Assembly (NCBI RefSeq): GCF_001425685.1
Contig: NZ_LMCY01000051.1
Coordinates: 1-42,571, forward strand
Length of the DNA: 42,571 bases
Direction: 5' to 3'
Source of the DNA: Massilia sp. Root335
GTDB taxonomy: Bacteria; Pseudomonadota; Gammaproteobacteria; Burkholderiales; Burkholderiaceae_D
The position numbers and the translations under genes were made by a program. Below, piece after piece: positions 16,459-24,577 of this stretch; position 1 is the stretch's first letter; every line of letters starts with the position of its first letter. The notes beneath the pieces were generated by a model. That model saw nothing but the letters and a program-made list of their open reading frames with translations, was not told where the DNA came from and made no database searches.

Positions 16459-16477
16459 CCTGACAAGAACTGTCAGG
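16459..16477. promoter_or_regulatory. Perfect 7-bp inverted repeat operator candidate
   Basis: CCTGACA and TGTCAGG around five bases (AGAAC), 97 bases upstream of the NmrA-like ATG. The core TGACA-N5-TGTCA has the symmetry of a dimeric repressor site, and its left arm doubles as a good -35-like hexamer (CTGACA). It is too compact, and lacks a T-run, for a terminator of the preceding gene. Confidence 0.45.
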
Positions 16478-16573
16478 CGCCGCGCTTAACATGGTCGCCT
16501 CGTGATCGCGCCGGAACGCGGCGACGGCGCCGCCCGGCAGGCGATCACGCACCGGACACGAAAGGAGAACGTC

Positions 16574-17443
16574 ATGCACATCATCATCGGAGGCACCGGC
16601 CACGTCGGCTCGGCCACGGCGCGCGCGCTGTTGCGTCGCGGCGAGCCCGTCACGGTCGTCACGCGCAACGCCGGCCACGCGGCCGACCTCAGGAATGCCG
16701 GGGCGAAAGTCGCCGTGGCGGACGTGCGCGACGTGCCGGCGCTGCGCGCGATCCTGCGCACGGGCACGACCGCGCTGCTGCTGAATCCGCCCGCCGCCCC
16801 GTTCACCGACACGGATGCCGTCGAGCGCGCGAATGCCGCGGCCATCGTCGACGCGGTCACGGGCTCGGGATTGCGCAAGGCCGTTGCGGTGTCCACGTTC
16901 GGCGCGCGTCCCGGCGAGCCGTGCGGCGACCTGACCGTGCTGTTCGAATTCGAAGAGAAGCTGCGGGCACAGGCGATTCCGGTCGCGGTCAACCGCGGCG
17001 CCTATTACATGAGCAACTGGGCCGAGATGCTCGATACCGTGCGCCACCGCGGCAAGCTGCCGAGTTTCTTTCCGGCCGATGCCGCCATCCCGATGGTCGC
17101 CCCAAGCGACCTGGGCGAAGCCGCCGCCGGCAGATTGATGGAACCGGCCGACCAGGCCGACATCCGCTACATCGAGGGGCCGCGGCGGTACACGCCGCGC
17201 GACGTCGCCGACGCGTTCGCGCACGCGCTGGGCAGGCCGGTCGACGTCGAGGTGATCCCCCGCCACGCGTGGGAGCAGACGTTCCGGCAGCTCGGGTTTT
17301 CCGCGGAAGCGGCGCGCTCCTATGCCTGCATGACGGGCACCGTGCTGGACGAGCAGGACCGCTGGCCGGACACGCCCGTGCGCGGCCCGACGACGCTCGA
17401 GGACTTCATCCACGGCGTGCTCGATCGGCGCCAAGGCAATTGA
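16574..17443 (+). CDS. NmrA-like NAD(P)-binding protein
   Basis: 289-aa atypical short-chain dehydrogenase of the NmrA/HSCARG group. The Rossmann nucleotide loop is IIIGGTGHVGSATARALL (GxxGxxG). VVTRNAGHAADL supplies the basic residue favouring NADP(H), and VNRGAYYMSNWAEML is the usual downstream motif. There is no YxxxK catalytic pair, so it may be a redox sensor or a quinone/azo-type reductase rather than a classical dehydrogenase. The start is fixed by AAAGGAG 7 bases upstream of ATG 16574. A 7-bp inverted repeat in the leader suggests repressor control; no regulator gene of a fitting type is adjacent. Confidence 0.88.
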   Translation: MHIIIGGTGHVGSATARALLRRGEPVTVVTRNAGHAADLRNAGAKVAVADVRDVPALRAILRTGTTALLLNPPAAPFTDTDAVERANAAAIVDAVTGSGLRKAVAVSTFGARPGEPCGDLTVLFEFEEKLRAQAIPVAVNRGAYYMSNWAEMLDTVRHRGKLPSFFPADAAIPMVAPSDLGEAAAGRLMEPADQADIRYIEGPRRYTPRDVADAFAHALGRPVDVEVIPRHAWEQTFRQLGFSAEAARSYACMTGTVLDEQDRWPDTPVRGPTTLEDFIHGVLDRRQGN

Positions 17444-17492
17444 GACCGCACAAGTCGCAAGTATTAAAACTACACATCATATGCGAATTGCA

Positions 17493-17520
17493 TTGACATG
17501 AAAATACGCGTGGCTAACAA
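17493..17520 (+). promoter_or_regulatory. Alpha-amylase promoter
   Basis: Consensus -35 TTGACA (17493-17498) with TAACAA at 17515-17520, 16-base spacing. The -10 is weak. Transcription would start near 17527, leaving a 5' leader of about 125 bases. Confidence 0.45.
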
Positions 17521-17529
17521 TCCTCTCCG

Positions 17530-17563
17530 TCGGGCGCAATTAAACACCAGAACGATCGCCCGA
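17530..17563 (+). other. 5'-leader inverted repeat
   Basis: TCGGGCG (17530-17536) and CGCCCGA (17557-17563) enclose 20 AT-richer bases, immediately after the predicted start of the amylase transcript. It may be an mRNA-stabilising hairpin or an operator. Confidence 0.35.
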
Positions 17564-17651
17564 TACGTAGTAAAAGTACCTGGCTGACACGGACTTTTGC
17601 ACGACCTCCGCTGCCGCCAGGACCTTACCCGTATCACATCGGAGGAGAAGC

Positions 17652-18929
17652 ATGAAGAAGAGCACCATCGTCGCCCTGCTCGCGGCAGGGATGATGACGT
17701 CCATGGCGGCCGCCACCCAGGCGGCCACCCCCACCCAGCAGGCCGGCGGCAGCACGGCCATCGTCCTGCAGGGTTTCCACTGGAACTCGGCCAATTATGC
17801 CGGCCCGGACTGGTACAACACGCTGCTGAACAATGTCGGCGACTTGAGCAGCATGGGATTCACCCACGTGTGGTTCCCGCCGCCGTCGGATTCCGCCGCC
17901 AAGCAAGGCTATCTGCCGCGCCAGCTGAACAAGCTCGATTCCAGTTACGGCAGCGCGGCCGAACTGACGAACGTCGTCTCCGCATTCAAGAACAAGGGCG
18001 TCAAATCGATCGTCGACGTCGTCGTCAACCACCGCGTGGGCACCACGGGCTGGTCCGATTTCACGAATCCGAACTGGACCACTTATTCCATCGTCAATAA
18101 CGACGAGTGCAATTGCGGCCTGGGCGCGGCCGATACGGGACAGGGCTTTTCCGGCGGGCGCGACCTGGCGCACACGAATGTGGGCGAAGTCCAGAACGGC
18201 ATCATCAACTGGCTGAATTACACGCTGAAGCCGGTGGGCTTCTCGGGCCTGCGCTTCGACTACGTGAAAGGCTTTTCCGCCAGCTACGTCGGCCAGTACG
18301 CGAACGCGTTCGCGCCCGATTTCTGCGTCGGCGAGATGTGGCCCGACTCGTTCGACCTGAACAACCTGGACGCCAACCGCCAGGCCATCATGAACTGGAT
18401 TAACGGCACCAGCAACAGCTGCGGCGCGTTCGACTTCACGACCAAGGGCATCCTCAACGACGCCCTCGCCAACGGCAATTACTGGCGCCTGAAAGCGGCC
18501 GACGGCAAGCCGCAGGGCGCCATCGGCTGGTGGCCGGCGATGTCGGTGACCTTCGTCGACAACCACGACACCGGCCCCGCCGAGAGCTGCGGCACGGGCC
18601 AGAACCTGTGGCCGGTGCCGTGCGGCTCGGTGCTGGAAGGGTATGCCTACATCCTGACCCATCCGGGCATCCCGACCGTGTTCTATCCGCACATCTACAA
18701 CTGGAATCTCAAGACGCAGATCGCGGCGCTGATGGCGGCCCGCAAGAATGCGGGCGTGACGTCGACGTCGGCCGTCGCCATCCAGCAGGCCACGCAGGGC
18801 CTGTACGCGGCCATCGTCACCGGCACGGCGCACCAGCTGGCGATGAAGATCGGCCCGAACAGCTGGAGCCCGGGCAGCGGCTGGACGCTGCAGACCTCCG
18901 GCAACAACTACGCCGTCTGGATGAAATGA
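17652..18929 (+). CDS. Secreted alpha-amylase, plant-type (GH13_6-like)
   Basis: 425-aa endo-acting starch hydrolase. Signal peptide 1-25 (KKSTIVALLAAGMMTSMAAATQA). GH13 regions are intact: DVVVNH (I), GLRFDYVKG with nucleophile D203 (II), GEMW with acid/base E228 (III) and FVDNHDTG with D306 (IV). The sequence follows plant alpha-amylase closely: FDFTTKGILNDAL, WWPAMSVTFVDNHDTG, GYAYILTHPGIPTVFY and the C-terminal end GNNYAVWMK, which matches the GNDYAVWEK ending of cereal enzymes. There is no starch-binding module. GGAGGAG lies just upstream of the ATG. It should be exported and degrade starch or glycogen outside the cytoplasm. No other starch gene is in the window. The gene ends 13 bases from the converging diguanylate cyclase gene. 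Confidence 0.95.
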   Translation: MKKSTIVALLAAGMMTSMAAATQAATPTQQAGGSTAIVLQGFHWNSANYAGPDWYNTLLNNVGDLSSMGFTHVWFPPPSDSAAKQGYLPRQLNKLDSSYGSAAELTNVVSAFKNKGVKSIVDVVVNHRVGTTGWSDFTNPNWTTYSIVNNDECNCGLGAADTGQGFSGGRDLAHTNVGEVQNGIINWLNYTLKPVGFSGLRFDYVKGFSASYVGQYANAFAPDFCVGEMWPDSFDLNNLDANRQAIMNWINGTSNSCGAFDFTTKGILNDALANGNYWRLKAADGKPQGAIGWWPAMSVTFVDNHDTGPAESCGTGQNLWPVPCGSVLEGYAYILTHPGIPTVFYPHIYNWNLKTQIAALMAARKNAGVTSTSAVAIQQATQGLYAAIVTGTAHQLAMKIGPNSWSPGSGWTLQTSGNNYAVWMK

Positions 18930-18942
18930 GCGGCGCCGCGGC

Positions 18943-20148
18943 TCAGGCGACCACCGCCTGCAGCCGCACCACCTGGGCGCGGCCCGCGAGGTCGCGGCCA
19001 TGCACGCTGACGCGGTCGCGGCCGTGCTGCTTGGCGTGGTACAGCGCCTCGTCCGCGCGGCGCAGGATGTCTTCCCACTTGTGATCCTGCCCGTCCAGCG
19101 CGGCCACGCCCACGCTGACGGTCATCGTGACCTCCTGGCCGTCGACGGCCAGCGTGGCCGCGGCCACCGCCTCGCGCAGGCGTTCGGCGATGCCGCACAC
19201 CGCGCCCAGGTTTTCGCCGGCGATCAGCACCGCGAACTCCTCGCCGCCGATGCGGAACAGGGCATCGTAGCCGCGCAGCACGCGCGCCGACAGCCCCGTC
19301 ACGTGGCGGATCGCCGTGTCGCCCACGTCGTGGCCGTAGCGGTCGTTGATGGCCTTGAAGTGGTCGATGTCGAACGTGATGAAGAACATGGCCGAGCCGG
19401 TGCGCCGGCAGCGGCGGAAGTCGCGCGTGGCGATGTCGTGCAGGGCGCGCCGGTTCAGCCAGCCGGTCAGCACGTCCGTCAGCGATGCGCGGCGCAGCGC
19501 CAGCGTCTGCTGATGGGTCACGATCAGCGCGCAGCACATCGTCGCCAGCGACAGGTACAGCAGCGTCGCCAGCGCGCCCGACGTGCGGACGTACTGGCCG
19601 TACGTCGGGTTCGACGGGTCGCTCGCGGCCGCGGCCATGACCGCCAGCCGCACGACCTGCTGCAGCGCGGCCAACAGCTGCAACATGATGAGCGGCAGGT
19701 ACGACGCGCGCACCTCGTGTTCGCCCCGGCGCCACAGCAGCCGGGCGGCGGCCAGGTCGATCGCGCAGACGATGGGCGTGAACAGCAGCAGCCGGGCCAG
19801 CGGCGCGCCTTGCATGACGGGCAGCGCGTGCACCGCCAGCACGCCCGACACGAGGGCCGCGCCCCATCCCCATCCGGGCGCAAGGTGCAGGTGGCGCCGG
19901 ATGCCGGCCAGCATGCCGAAATGGCCGCCGATGTAGAACGCGTTGACGCAGGCGCTGACGATGATGGGGCTGGCCGGCAGGTGCAGGCCGATTGCGCCCA
20001 TCATATTGCTGAAGGCAAAGAGGACGGCGGCCAGCGTCCAGTCGACGAGGCAGGTCTGGCGCGCACTGGCGAGGTAGAGCAGGCCCATGCTGGCCGCCAT
20101 GGTCAGCGCCGCGAGCGCGGCAGCCACGGTAAGTGTGTACGCATCCAT
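18943..20148 (-). CDS. Membrane diguanylate cyclase (GGDEF)
   Basis: 401-aa c-di-GMP synthase. The N-terminal half (about 1-215) has six to seven hydrophobic helices with no known sensor motif. The C-terminal GGDEF domain (about 220-385) is complete: LTGWLNRRAL, FDIDHFKAINDRYGHDVGD, the active site GGEEF, and the product-inhibition site RGYD (RxxD) exactly five residues upstream. It should therefore be active and feedback-inhibited. It probably links an unknown membrane signal to biofilm or motility. It is divergent from lplT and converges with the amylase gene. Confidence 0.95.
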   Translation of the reverse strand: MDAYTLTVAAALAALTMAASMGLLYLASARQTCLVDWTLAAVLFAFSNMMGAIGLHLPASPIIVSACVNAFYIGGHFGMLAGIRRHLHLAPGWGWGAALVSGVLAVHALPVMQGAPLARLLLFTPIVCAIDLAAARLLWRRGEHEVRASYLPLIMLQLLAALQQVVRLAVMAAAASDPSNPTYGQYVRTSGALATLLYLSLATMCCALIVTHQQTLALRRASLTDVLTGWLNRRALHDIATRDFRRCRRTGSAMFFITFDIDHFKAINDRYGHDVGDTAIRHVTGLSARVLRGYDALFRIGGEEFAVLIAGENLGAVCGIAERLREAVAAATLAVDGQEVTMTVSVGVAALDGQDHKWEDILRRADEALYHAKQHGRDRVSVHGRDLAGRAQVVRLQAVVA

Positions 20149-20198
20149 CTTTTCCCCTTGGTCAACGATGATGTCGTCGCCCCAACTTTAATTCCAGA

Positions 20199-20204
20199 AG
20201 TATA
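20199..20204 (-). promoter_or_regulatory. -10 box for diguanylate cyclase gene
   Basis: Reads TATACT on the minus strand, about 50 bases upstream of the ATG, within an AT-rich stretch (20180-20250) between divergent genes. The -35 is not clear. Confidence 0.35.
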
Positions 20205-20289
20205 AGACTATTGTCCATATGTAAATCTAACCAATTATTGCAATCACAACCTTTAAGCCAAGCGAAACCGGCGCCCGCCATGGCTGTGA

Positions 20290-20295
20290 TATAAG
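20290..20295 (+). promoter_or_regulatory. -10 box for lplT, near-leaderless
   Basis: TATAAG only nine bases upstream of the lplT ATG at 20305. Transcription would begin within a few bases of the start codon, and no Shine-Dalgarno is seen, consistent with a leaderless message. The -35 is poor. Confidence 0.35.
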
Positions 20296-20304
20296 AATGG
20301 CCCC

Positions 20305-21531
20305 ATGAATGCCGCTTTCTTCGCAATCGTCGGCGCCCAGTTCTTTTCGTCGCTGGCGGACAGCGCCCTGTTCATCCTGTGCGTGTCGCTGATCGCCACA
20401 CTCTCTTTTCCGCAGTGGATGACGCCGCTCCTCAAAATGGGCTTCGTCCTGTCGTACATCGTGCTGGCGCCGTTCGCCGGCGCCTTCGCCGACCGCTTTC
20501 CCAAGGGCCGCGTGATGCTGCTCACGAACACGGTCAAAATGGCCGGCTGTGCGCTGATCCTGGCCAAGGCCAATCCCCTGCTCGCCTACGGCATCGTGGG
20601 TCTCGGCGCGTCCGCCTACTCGCCGGCCAAGTACGGCATCCTGGCCGAGGTGCTGCCGCCGCGCCGGCTCGTGGCGGCGAACGGCTGGATCGAGGGGACG
20701 ACGGTGCTGGCCATGATCCTCGGCACGGTGCTGGGCGGTGTCATCTCCGCCAATCCGCAGGCGATCGCGTGGCTGCTGCAGCTGCGCGCTTCCCTCACCT
20801 TGCCCTGGCAGGCCACGCCGGTCGGCATGGCGGTCGCCGTGATCGTCATGACCTACCTGCTCGCGACGCTCCTGAACCTGCCCGTGATGCACGCCGGCGC
20901 GCGTCCGCCTCACGCGCGCCGCACGCTGCCCGCACTGCTGGCCGATTTCTACCGCTGCAACCGCACCTTGTGGCGCGACCGCGAAGGCCGCATCTCGCTC
21001 GGCGTGACGTCGCTGTTCTGGGGCAGCGGCATGGTCCTGCAAGTGCTGCTGCTGACGTGGGCGCAGAACGTCCTCGGCCTCACGCTCGACCGCGCGGCCG
21101 CGCTGCAGGGCGTGTTCGCGCTCGGGGTCGCGCTGGGCGCGGCCATCGCCGGCAAGGCCGTGCCGCTCGTGCGCTCGCTGGCCGTCATGCCGCTCGGCGC
21201 CGTGATGGGCGCCGGCTTGTGCGCGATGGTCTGGGTGCATTCCGTGCAGGCGGCGCTGCCGCTGCTGCTGGCGATCGGCGTCCTGGCCGGCCTGTTCGTC
21301 GTGCCGATGAACGCCATCCTGCAGCACCGCGGCCACCGGCTGATGAGTGCCGGCCAGTCGATCGCCGTGCAGAACTTCAACGAGAACCTGGCCATCCTCG
21401 CGATGACGTCCAGCTACGCGCTGGCCCTGCAGGCGCGCTTGCGGCTCGATACCGTGCTCGTGTTGCTGGGCATGCTGATCGTGCTCGTCACGGTCGGCCT
21501 GCGCGGACTGGCGGCGCCGCGCCGCGGCTGA
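20305..21531 (+). CDS. lplT: Lysophospholipid transporter LplT
   Basis: 408-aa inner-membrane major-facilitator protein with about 12 helices. It matches LplT in several places: AQFFSSLADSALF at the start, LKMGFVLSYIVLAPFAGAFADRFPKGRVM (MFS loop 2-3), and the highly characteristic ASAYSPAKYGILAEVLP followed by LVAANGWIEGTTVLA. LplT flips lysophospholipids inward for reacylation. In E. coli it is paired with the acyltransferase Aas, which is not next to it here. The neighbours are unrelated: a divergent diguanylate cyclase and a downstream M1 peptidase. The start is set by the conserved N-terminus. Confidence 0.92.
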   Translation: MNAAFFAIVGAQFFSSLADSALFILCVSLIATLSFPQWMTPLLKMGFVLSYIVLAPFAGAFADRFPKGRVMLLTNTVKMAGCALILAKANPLLAYGIVGLGASAYSPAKYGILAEVLPPRRLVAANGWIEGTTVLAMILGTVLGGVISANPQAIAWLLQLRASLTLPWQATPVGMAVAVIVMTYLLATLLNLPVMHAGARPPHARRTLPALLADFYRCNRTLWRDREGRISLGVTSLFWGSGMVLQVLLLTWAQNVLGLTLDRAAALQGVFALGVALGAAIAGKAVPLVRSLAVMPLGAVMGAGLCAMVWVHSVQAALPLLLAIGVLAGLFVVPMNAILQHRGHRLMSAGQSIAVQNFNENLAILAMTSSYALALQARLRLDTVLVLLGMLIVLVTVGLRGLAAPRRG

Positions 21532-21534
21532 ACA

Positions 21535-21593
21535 GTGTCCGCGCCGGCGTCCGCTGCGTGTCCGCGGATGTGTCCGCGTGTCCGACCGTGTCG
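21535..21593. repeat. GTGTCCG repeats at about 11-bp spacing
   Basis: Five near-perfect copies of GTGTCCG begin at 21535, 21547 (GCGTCCG), 21558, 21570 and 21578, and a partial sixth (GTGTCG) at 21588. The steps are 12, 11, 12, 8 and 10 bases, close to one helical turn, so most copies face the same side of the DNA. They lie between the lplT stop and a palindrome upstream of the M1 peptidase gene. Confidence 0.55.
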
Positions 21594-21612
21594 AAAGCGC
21601 CACGCCCAGCCT

Positions 21613-21634
21613 TTTGTAACAGTCTTGTTACAAA
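21613..21634. promoter_or_regulatory. 8-bp palindromic operator candidate
   Basis: TTTGTAAC-N6-GTTACAAA, a perfect inverted repeat. A -10-like TAGAAT follows at 21665-21670 with no good -35, so the palindrome centre would lie near -53 of the transcript, a usual place for an activator. No T-run follows the right arm, so it is not a standard terminator. Confidence 0.5.
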
Positions 21635-21705
21635 TCAAACGGGGTAATGGCGGAAAGGCAAGACTAGAATATTTTCCTTCTTTCAACCATGAATGCAGGG
21701 TAAAT

Positions 21706-24051
21706 ATGATACGTTTCCCGATCGGACTGGCGGCCGTATGCCTCACCATGTCGGCAATCGCGGCGGAACCTTTCGACGACAAATTCCGCCAGCTCGACGA
21801 ATTGCTGCCGACGCCCACCTCCATCCGCACCGCTTCCGGCGCCCCGGGACACGCATACTGGCAGCAACGGGCCGACTATGCGATCCGCGCCACGCTGGAC
21901 GAAGGCAAGCGCGCGATCAGCGGCACCGAGACGATCACGTATCACAACAATTCGCCCGACACCCTGTCGTACCTGTGGGTCCAGCTCGACCAGAACATCT
22001 ACAAACGCGATTCCGACGCGCGCATGACGGCGACCGTACCCTCGCGCGACGCCTGGGCCAAGGCGCGCGGGCCGGAAGACGGCTATAAATTCGACGCCCT
22101 GCGCTCGGTGCTGGAAAAGCGCACGTTCGACGGCGGTTTTAAAATCGCCGGCGTGAAGGACGCGGGCGGCCATCCGCTGCACGTCGTCATCAACCGCACG
22201 ATGATGCGCGTCGACCTGCCGCAGCCGCTCAAGGCCGGCGCGACGCTGGCGTTCGCTATCGACTGGAGCTACAACATCAACGAGCAGAAGGTGCTCGGCG
22301 GCCGCTCCGGCTACGAAAAATTCGACGAGGACAAGAACGACCTGTTCGAGATCGCCCAGTGGTTCCCGCGCATGGCCGCGTACTACGACGTGACGGGCTG
22401 GCAGCACAAGCAATTCCTCGGCACGGGCGAATTCACGCTGGAATTCGGCGACTACGACGTGCAGCTGACCGTCCCGGCCGACCACATCGTGGCCGGCACC
22501 GGCGAACTGCAGAACCCGGGCGACGTGCTCACGTCCGCCCAGCGCCAGCGCCTGGAGCAGGCGCGCACGGCGACCAAGCCGGTCGTCATCGTCACGCAGG
22601 CGGAAGCGCAAGCGAAGGAAAAGACGCGTGCAAGCGGCACGAAGACGTGGCATTTCCGCGCGAAGAACGTGCGCGATTTCGCGTGGGCGTCGAGCCGCAA
22701 GTTCATCTGGGACGCGCAGGGTTTCAAGAAGGACGCGACCAATGTGCTGGCGCAGTCGTTCTACCCGAAGGAAGGCAACCCGCTGTGGGAAAAATACTCG
22801 ACGGCCGCCGTGATCCATACGATCGCCGAATACAACAAGTATTCGTTCGACTATCCGTACCCCGTCGCGATTTCCGTGAACGGCCCGGTGGGCGGCATGG
22901 AATACCCGATGATCTGCTTCAACGGCCCGCGTCCGACGAGGGACAAGAAGACGGGCGAGCTGACATACTCCAGCCGCATCAAGTATGGCCTGATCAGCGT
23001 CGTGATCCACGAGGTGGGCCACAACTACTTCCCGATGATCGTCAACTCCGACGAACGCCAGTGGACGTGGATGGACGAGGGCCTGAACAGCTTCCTGCAA
23101 TACCTGGCGGAGCAGGCCTGGGAAGAGCACTACCCGCAGTCGCGCGGCGAACCGCGCGCCATCGGCGACTACATGAAGAGCACCAACCAGGTGCCGATCA
23201 TGACGAACTCGGAATCGATCGCCGCCCTCGGCTACAACGCCTATGCGAAACCGACGGCCGCGCTGATCGTCCTGCGCGAGACGGTGCTGGGCCGCGAACT
23301 GTTCGACTTCGCCTTCCGCGAATACGCCCAGCGCTGGAAATTCAAGCGCCCCACGCCGGCCGATTTCTTCCGCACGATGGAAGACGCGTCCGGCACGGAC
23401 CTCGACTGGTTCTGGCGCGGCTGGTTCTACACGACCGACCACGTGGACGTGAGCGTGGACGGCATCAGCGAATACACGGTCGGGACGAAAGACCCGGCGA
23501 TCGAAAAGGCGTGGAAGAAGGCGCAGCACGACGCCGCGCCGATCTCGATCACGGACCAGCGCAACAAGGGCACCTTGCCGCGCCGCGTCGACGCGCATCC
23601 GGAACTGAAGGATTTCTATAACGAGCATGACGAGTACACGGTCACGAACCACGACCGCAACAAGTACAACGAAGCGCTCGAAGGCCTCGACGACTGGGAA
23701 AAGAACCTGCTGAAGGAAGGCAAGCACCTGTACCTCGTCGACTTCAGCAACCTCGGCGGCCTCGTGACGCCGCTCGTGCTGGAGATCACGCTTGCGAGCG
23801 GGAAGAAATACGTCGAACGCATCCCGGCCGAAGTGTGGCGCTACACGCCGAAGAAGATCACGAAGCTGATCATCACGGACGAGCCCATGGTCGCGCTGAC
23901 GCAGGACCCGTACTGGGAGACGGCGGACACGGATACCGGCAACAACAGCTGGCCGCGCAAGGCGACCCCGTCGCGCCTGGAGCTGTTCAAGACCCAGCAT
24001 GACCAGCCGGACCTGATGAAGGACTTCAACGAAAAACTGAAGACCAAGTGA
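21706..24051 (+). CDS. Secreted M1-family metallopeptidase
   Basis: 781-aa zinc peptidase with a signal peptide (1-20, IRFPIGLAAVCLTMSAIAA). The zinc site is HEVGH (H435, E436, H439) with E458 in WMDEGLNSF; the substrate-binding motif is GGMEYPM instead of the GxMEN of PepN. An N-terminal beta domain (about 45-270) precedes the catalytic domain, and a helical/beta tail follows. It differs strongly from the cytosolic PepN elsewhere in the window. It should act in the periplasm or outside the cell, releasing N-terminal residues. The ATG at 21706 follows CAGGG and opens the signal peptide. The DUF6702 and TonB-receptor genes follow on the same strand, suggesting a peptide- or metal-scavenging operon (inference). 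Confidence 0.93.
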   Translation: MIRFPIGLAAVCLTMSAIAAEPFDDKFRQLDELLPTPTSIRTASGAPGHAYWQQRADYAIRATLDEGKRAISGTETITYHNNSPDTLSYLWVQLDQNIYKRDSDARMTATVPSRDAWAKARGPEDGYKFDALRSVLEKRTFDGGFKIAGVKDAGGHPLHVVINRTMMRVDLPQPLKAGATLAFAIDWSYNINEQKVLGGRSGYEKFDEDKNDLFEIAQWFPRMAAYYDVTGWQHKQFLGTGEFTLEFGDYDVQLTVPADHIVAGTGELQNPGDVLTSAQRQRLEQARTATKPVVIVTQAEAQAKEKTRASGTKTWHFRAKNVRDFAWASSRKFIWDAQGFKKDATNVLAQSFYPKEGNPLWEKYSTAAVIHTIAEYNKYSFDYPYPVAISVNGPVGGMEYPMICFNGPRPTRDKKTGELTYSSRIKYGLISVVIHEVGHNYFPMIVNSDERQWTWMDEGLNSFLQYLAEQAWEEHYPQSRGEPRAIGDYMKSTNQVPIMTNSESIAALGYNAYAKPTAALIVLRETVLGRELFDFAFREYAQRWKFKRPTPADFFRTMEDASGTDLDWFWRGWFYTTDHVDVSVDGISEYTVGTKDPAIEKAWKKAQHDAAPISITDQRNKGTLPRRVDAHPELKDFYNEHDEYTVTNHDRNKYNEALEGLDDWEKNLLKEGKHLYLVDFSNLGGLVTPLVLEITLASGKKYVERIPAEVWRYTPKKITKLIITDEPMVALTQDPYWETADTDTGNNSWPRKATPSRLELFKTQHDQPDLMKDFNEKLKTK

Positions 24052-24056
24052 CGTAG

Positions 24057-24077
24057 GGCGGGCACCCCGTGCCCGCC
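24057..24077. repeat. REP-like hairpin (9+3+9)
   Basis: GGCGGGCAC-CCC-GTGCCCGCC, perfect 9-bp arms, filling most of the 40 bases between the peptidase stop and the DUF6702 start. It has no T-run. Elements of this type are dispersed in related genomes. Inside an operon it could protect the upstream message from 3' exonucleases and lower expression of the downstream genes. Confidence 0.65.
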
Positions 24078-24091
24078 GTACAAGACACGAT

Positions 24092-24577
24092 ATGATGAAG
24101 AATCTTATCCCGATGCTGCTGTGCGCCTTCGTGTGCATCGGCGCCTCCGCGCACCGCTTCCACGCCGGTATCACCGACATCAGCTACAACGCGCGCACGG
24201 GAAGCACGGAAGTCGTGCACACGTATATGGTGCACGACGTCGAAGCGCTGTTGACGGAACTGTACCAGCGCCCGTTCGACCTGTCCGATCCGGACGACCA
24301 GGCCGTGCTGCGCAAGTACGTCGACAAACAGTTCTGGCTGGCCGACAAGGACGGCCGCCGCCTGCCCCTCGCCTGGGTGGGCGTGACGGTCGACACGGAC
24401 AGCGTCGTCGTGTTCCAGGAAGCCGTGCGCACGCCCGTCGTCACCGTCGAGACCATCCACGACGCCGTGCTGAGCGACTTCCTGCCCGACCAGCAGAACA
24501 CCGTGAACCTGACGGCGAACGGCAGCCTGCGCACGTTCGGTTTTACCGGCGGCCGCACGGAACTCGCCGTCGACTGA
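24092..24577 (+). CDS. DUF6702 family secreted protein
   Basis: 161-aa exported protein with signal peptide 1-20 (KNLIPMLLCAFVCIGASA) cleaved before HRFHAGITDI, a His-rich mature N-terminus typical of DUF6702. The remaining beta-rich domain contains VVHTYMVHDVEALL, WVGVTVDTDSVVVFQE and a closing 'NTVNLTANGSLRTFGFT'. The function is unknown. The family recurs beside M1 peptidases and TonB receptors, as here. ATG 24092 or 24095 can start it; neither has a good Shine-Dalgarno. The TonB-receptor ATG overlaps its stop by one base (TGATG), so the two are translationally coupled. Confidence 0.85.
   Translation: MMKNLIPMLLCAFVCIGASAHRFHAGITDISYNARTGSTEVVHTYMVHDVEALLTELYQRPFDLSDPDDQAVLRKYVDKQFWLADKDGRRLPLAWVGVTVDTDSVVVFQEAVRTPVVTVETIHDAVLSDFLPDQQNTVNLTANGSLRTFGFTGGRTELAVD

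Noticed and set aside
21706..24051. A second pepN
   Set aside because: It has a signal peptide, a GGMEYPM motif and a different N-terminal domain; it is a secreted M1 peptidase of another branch.
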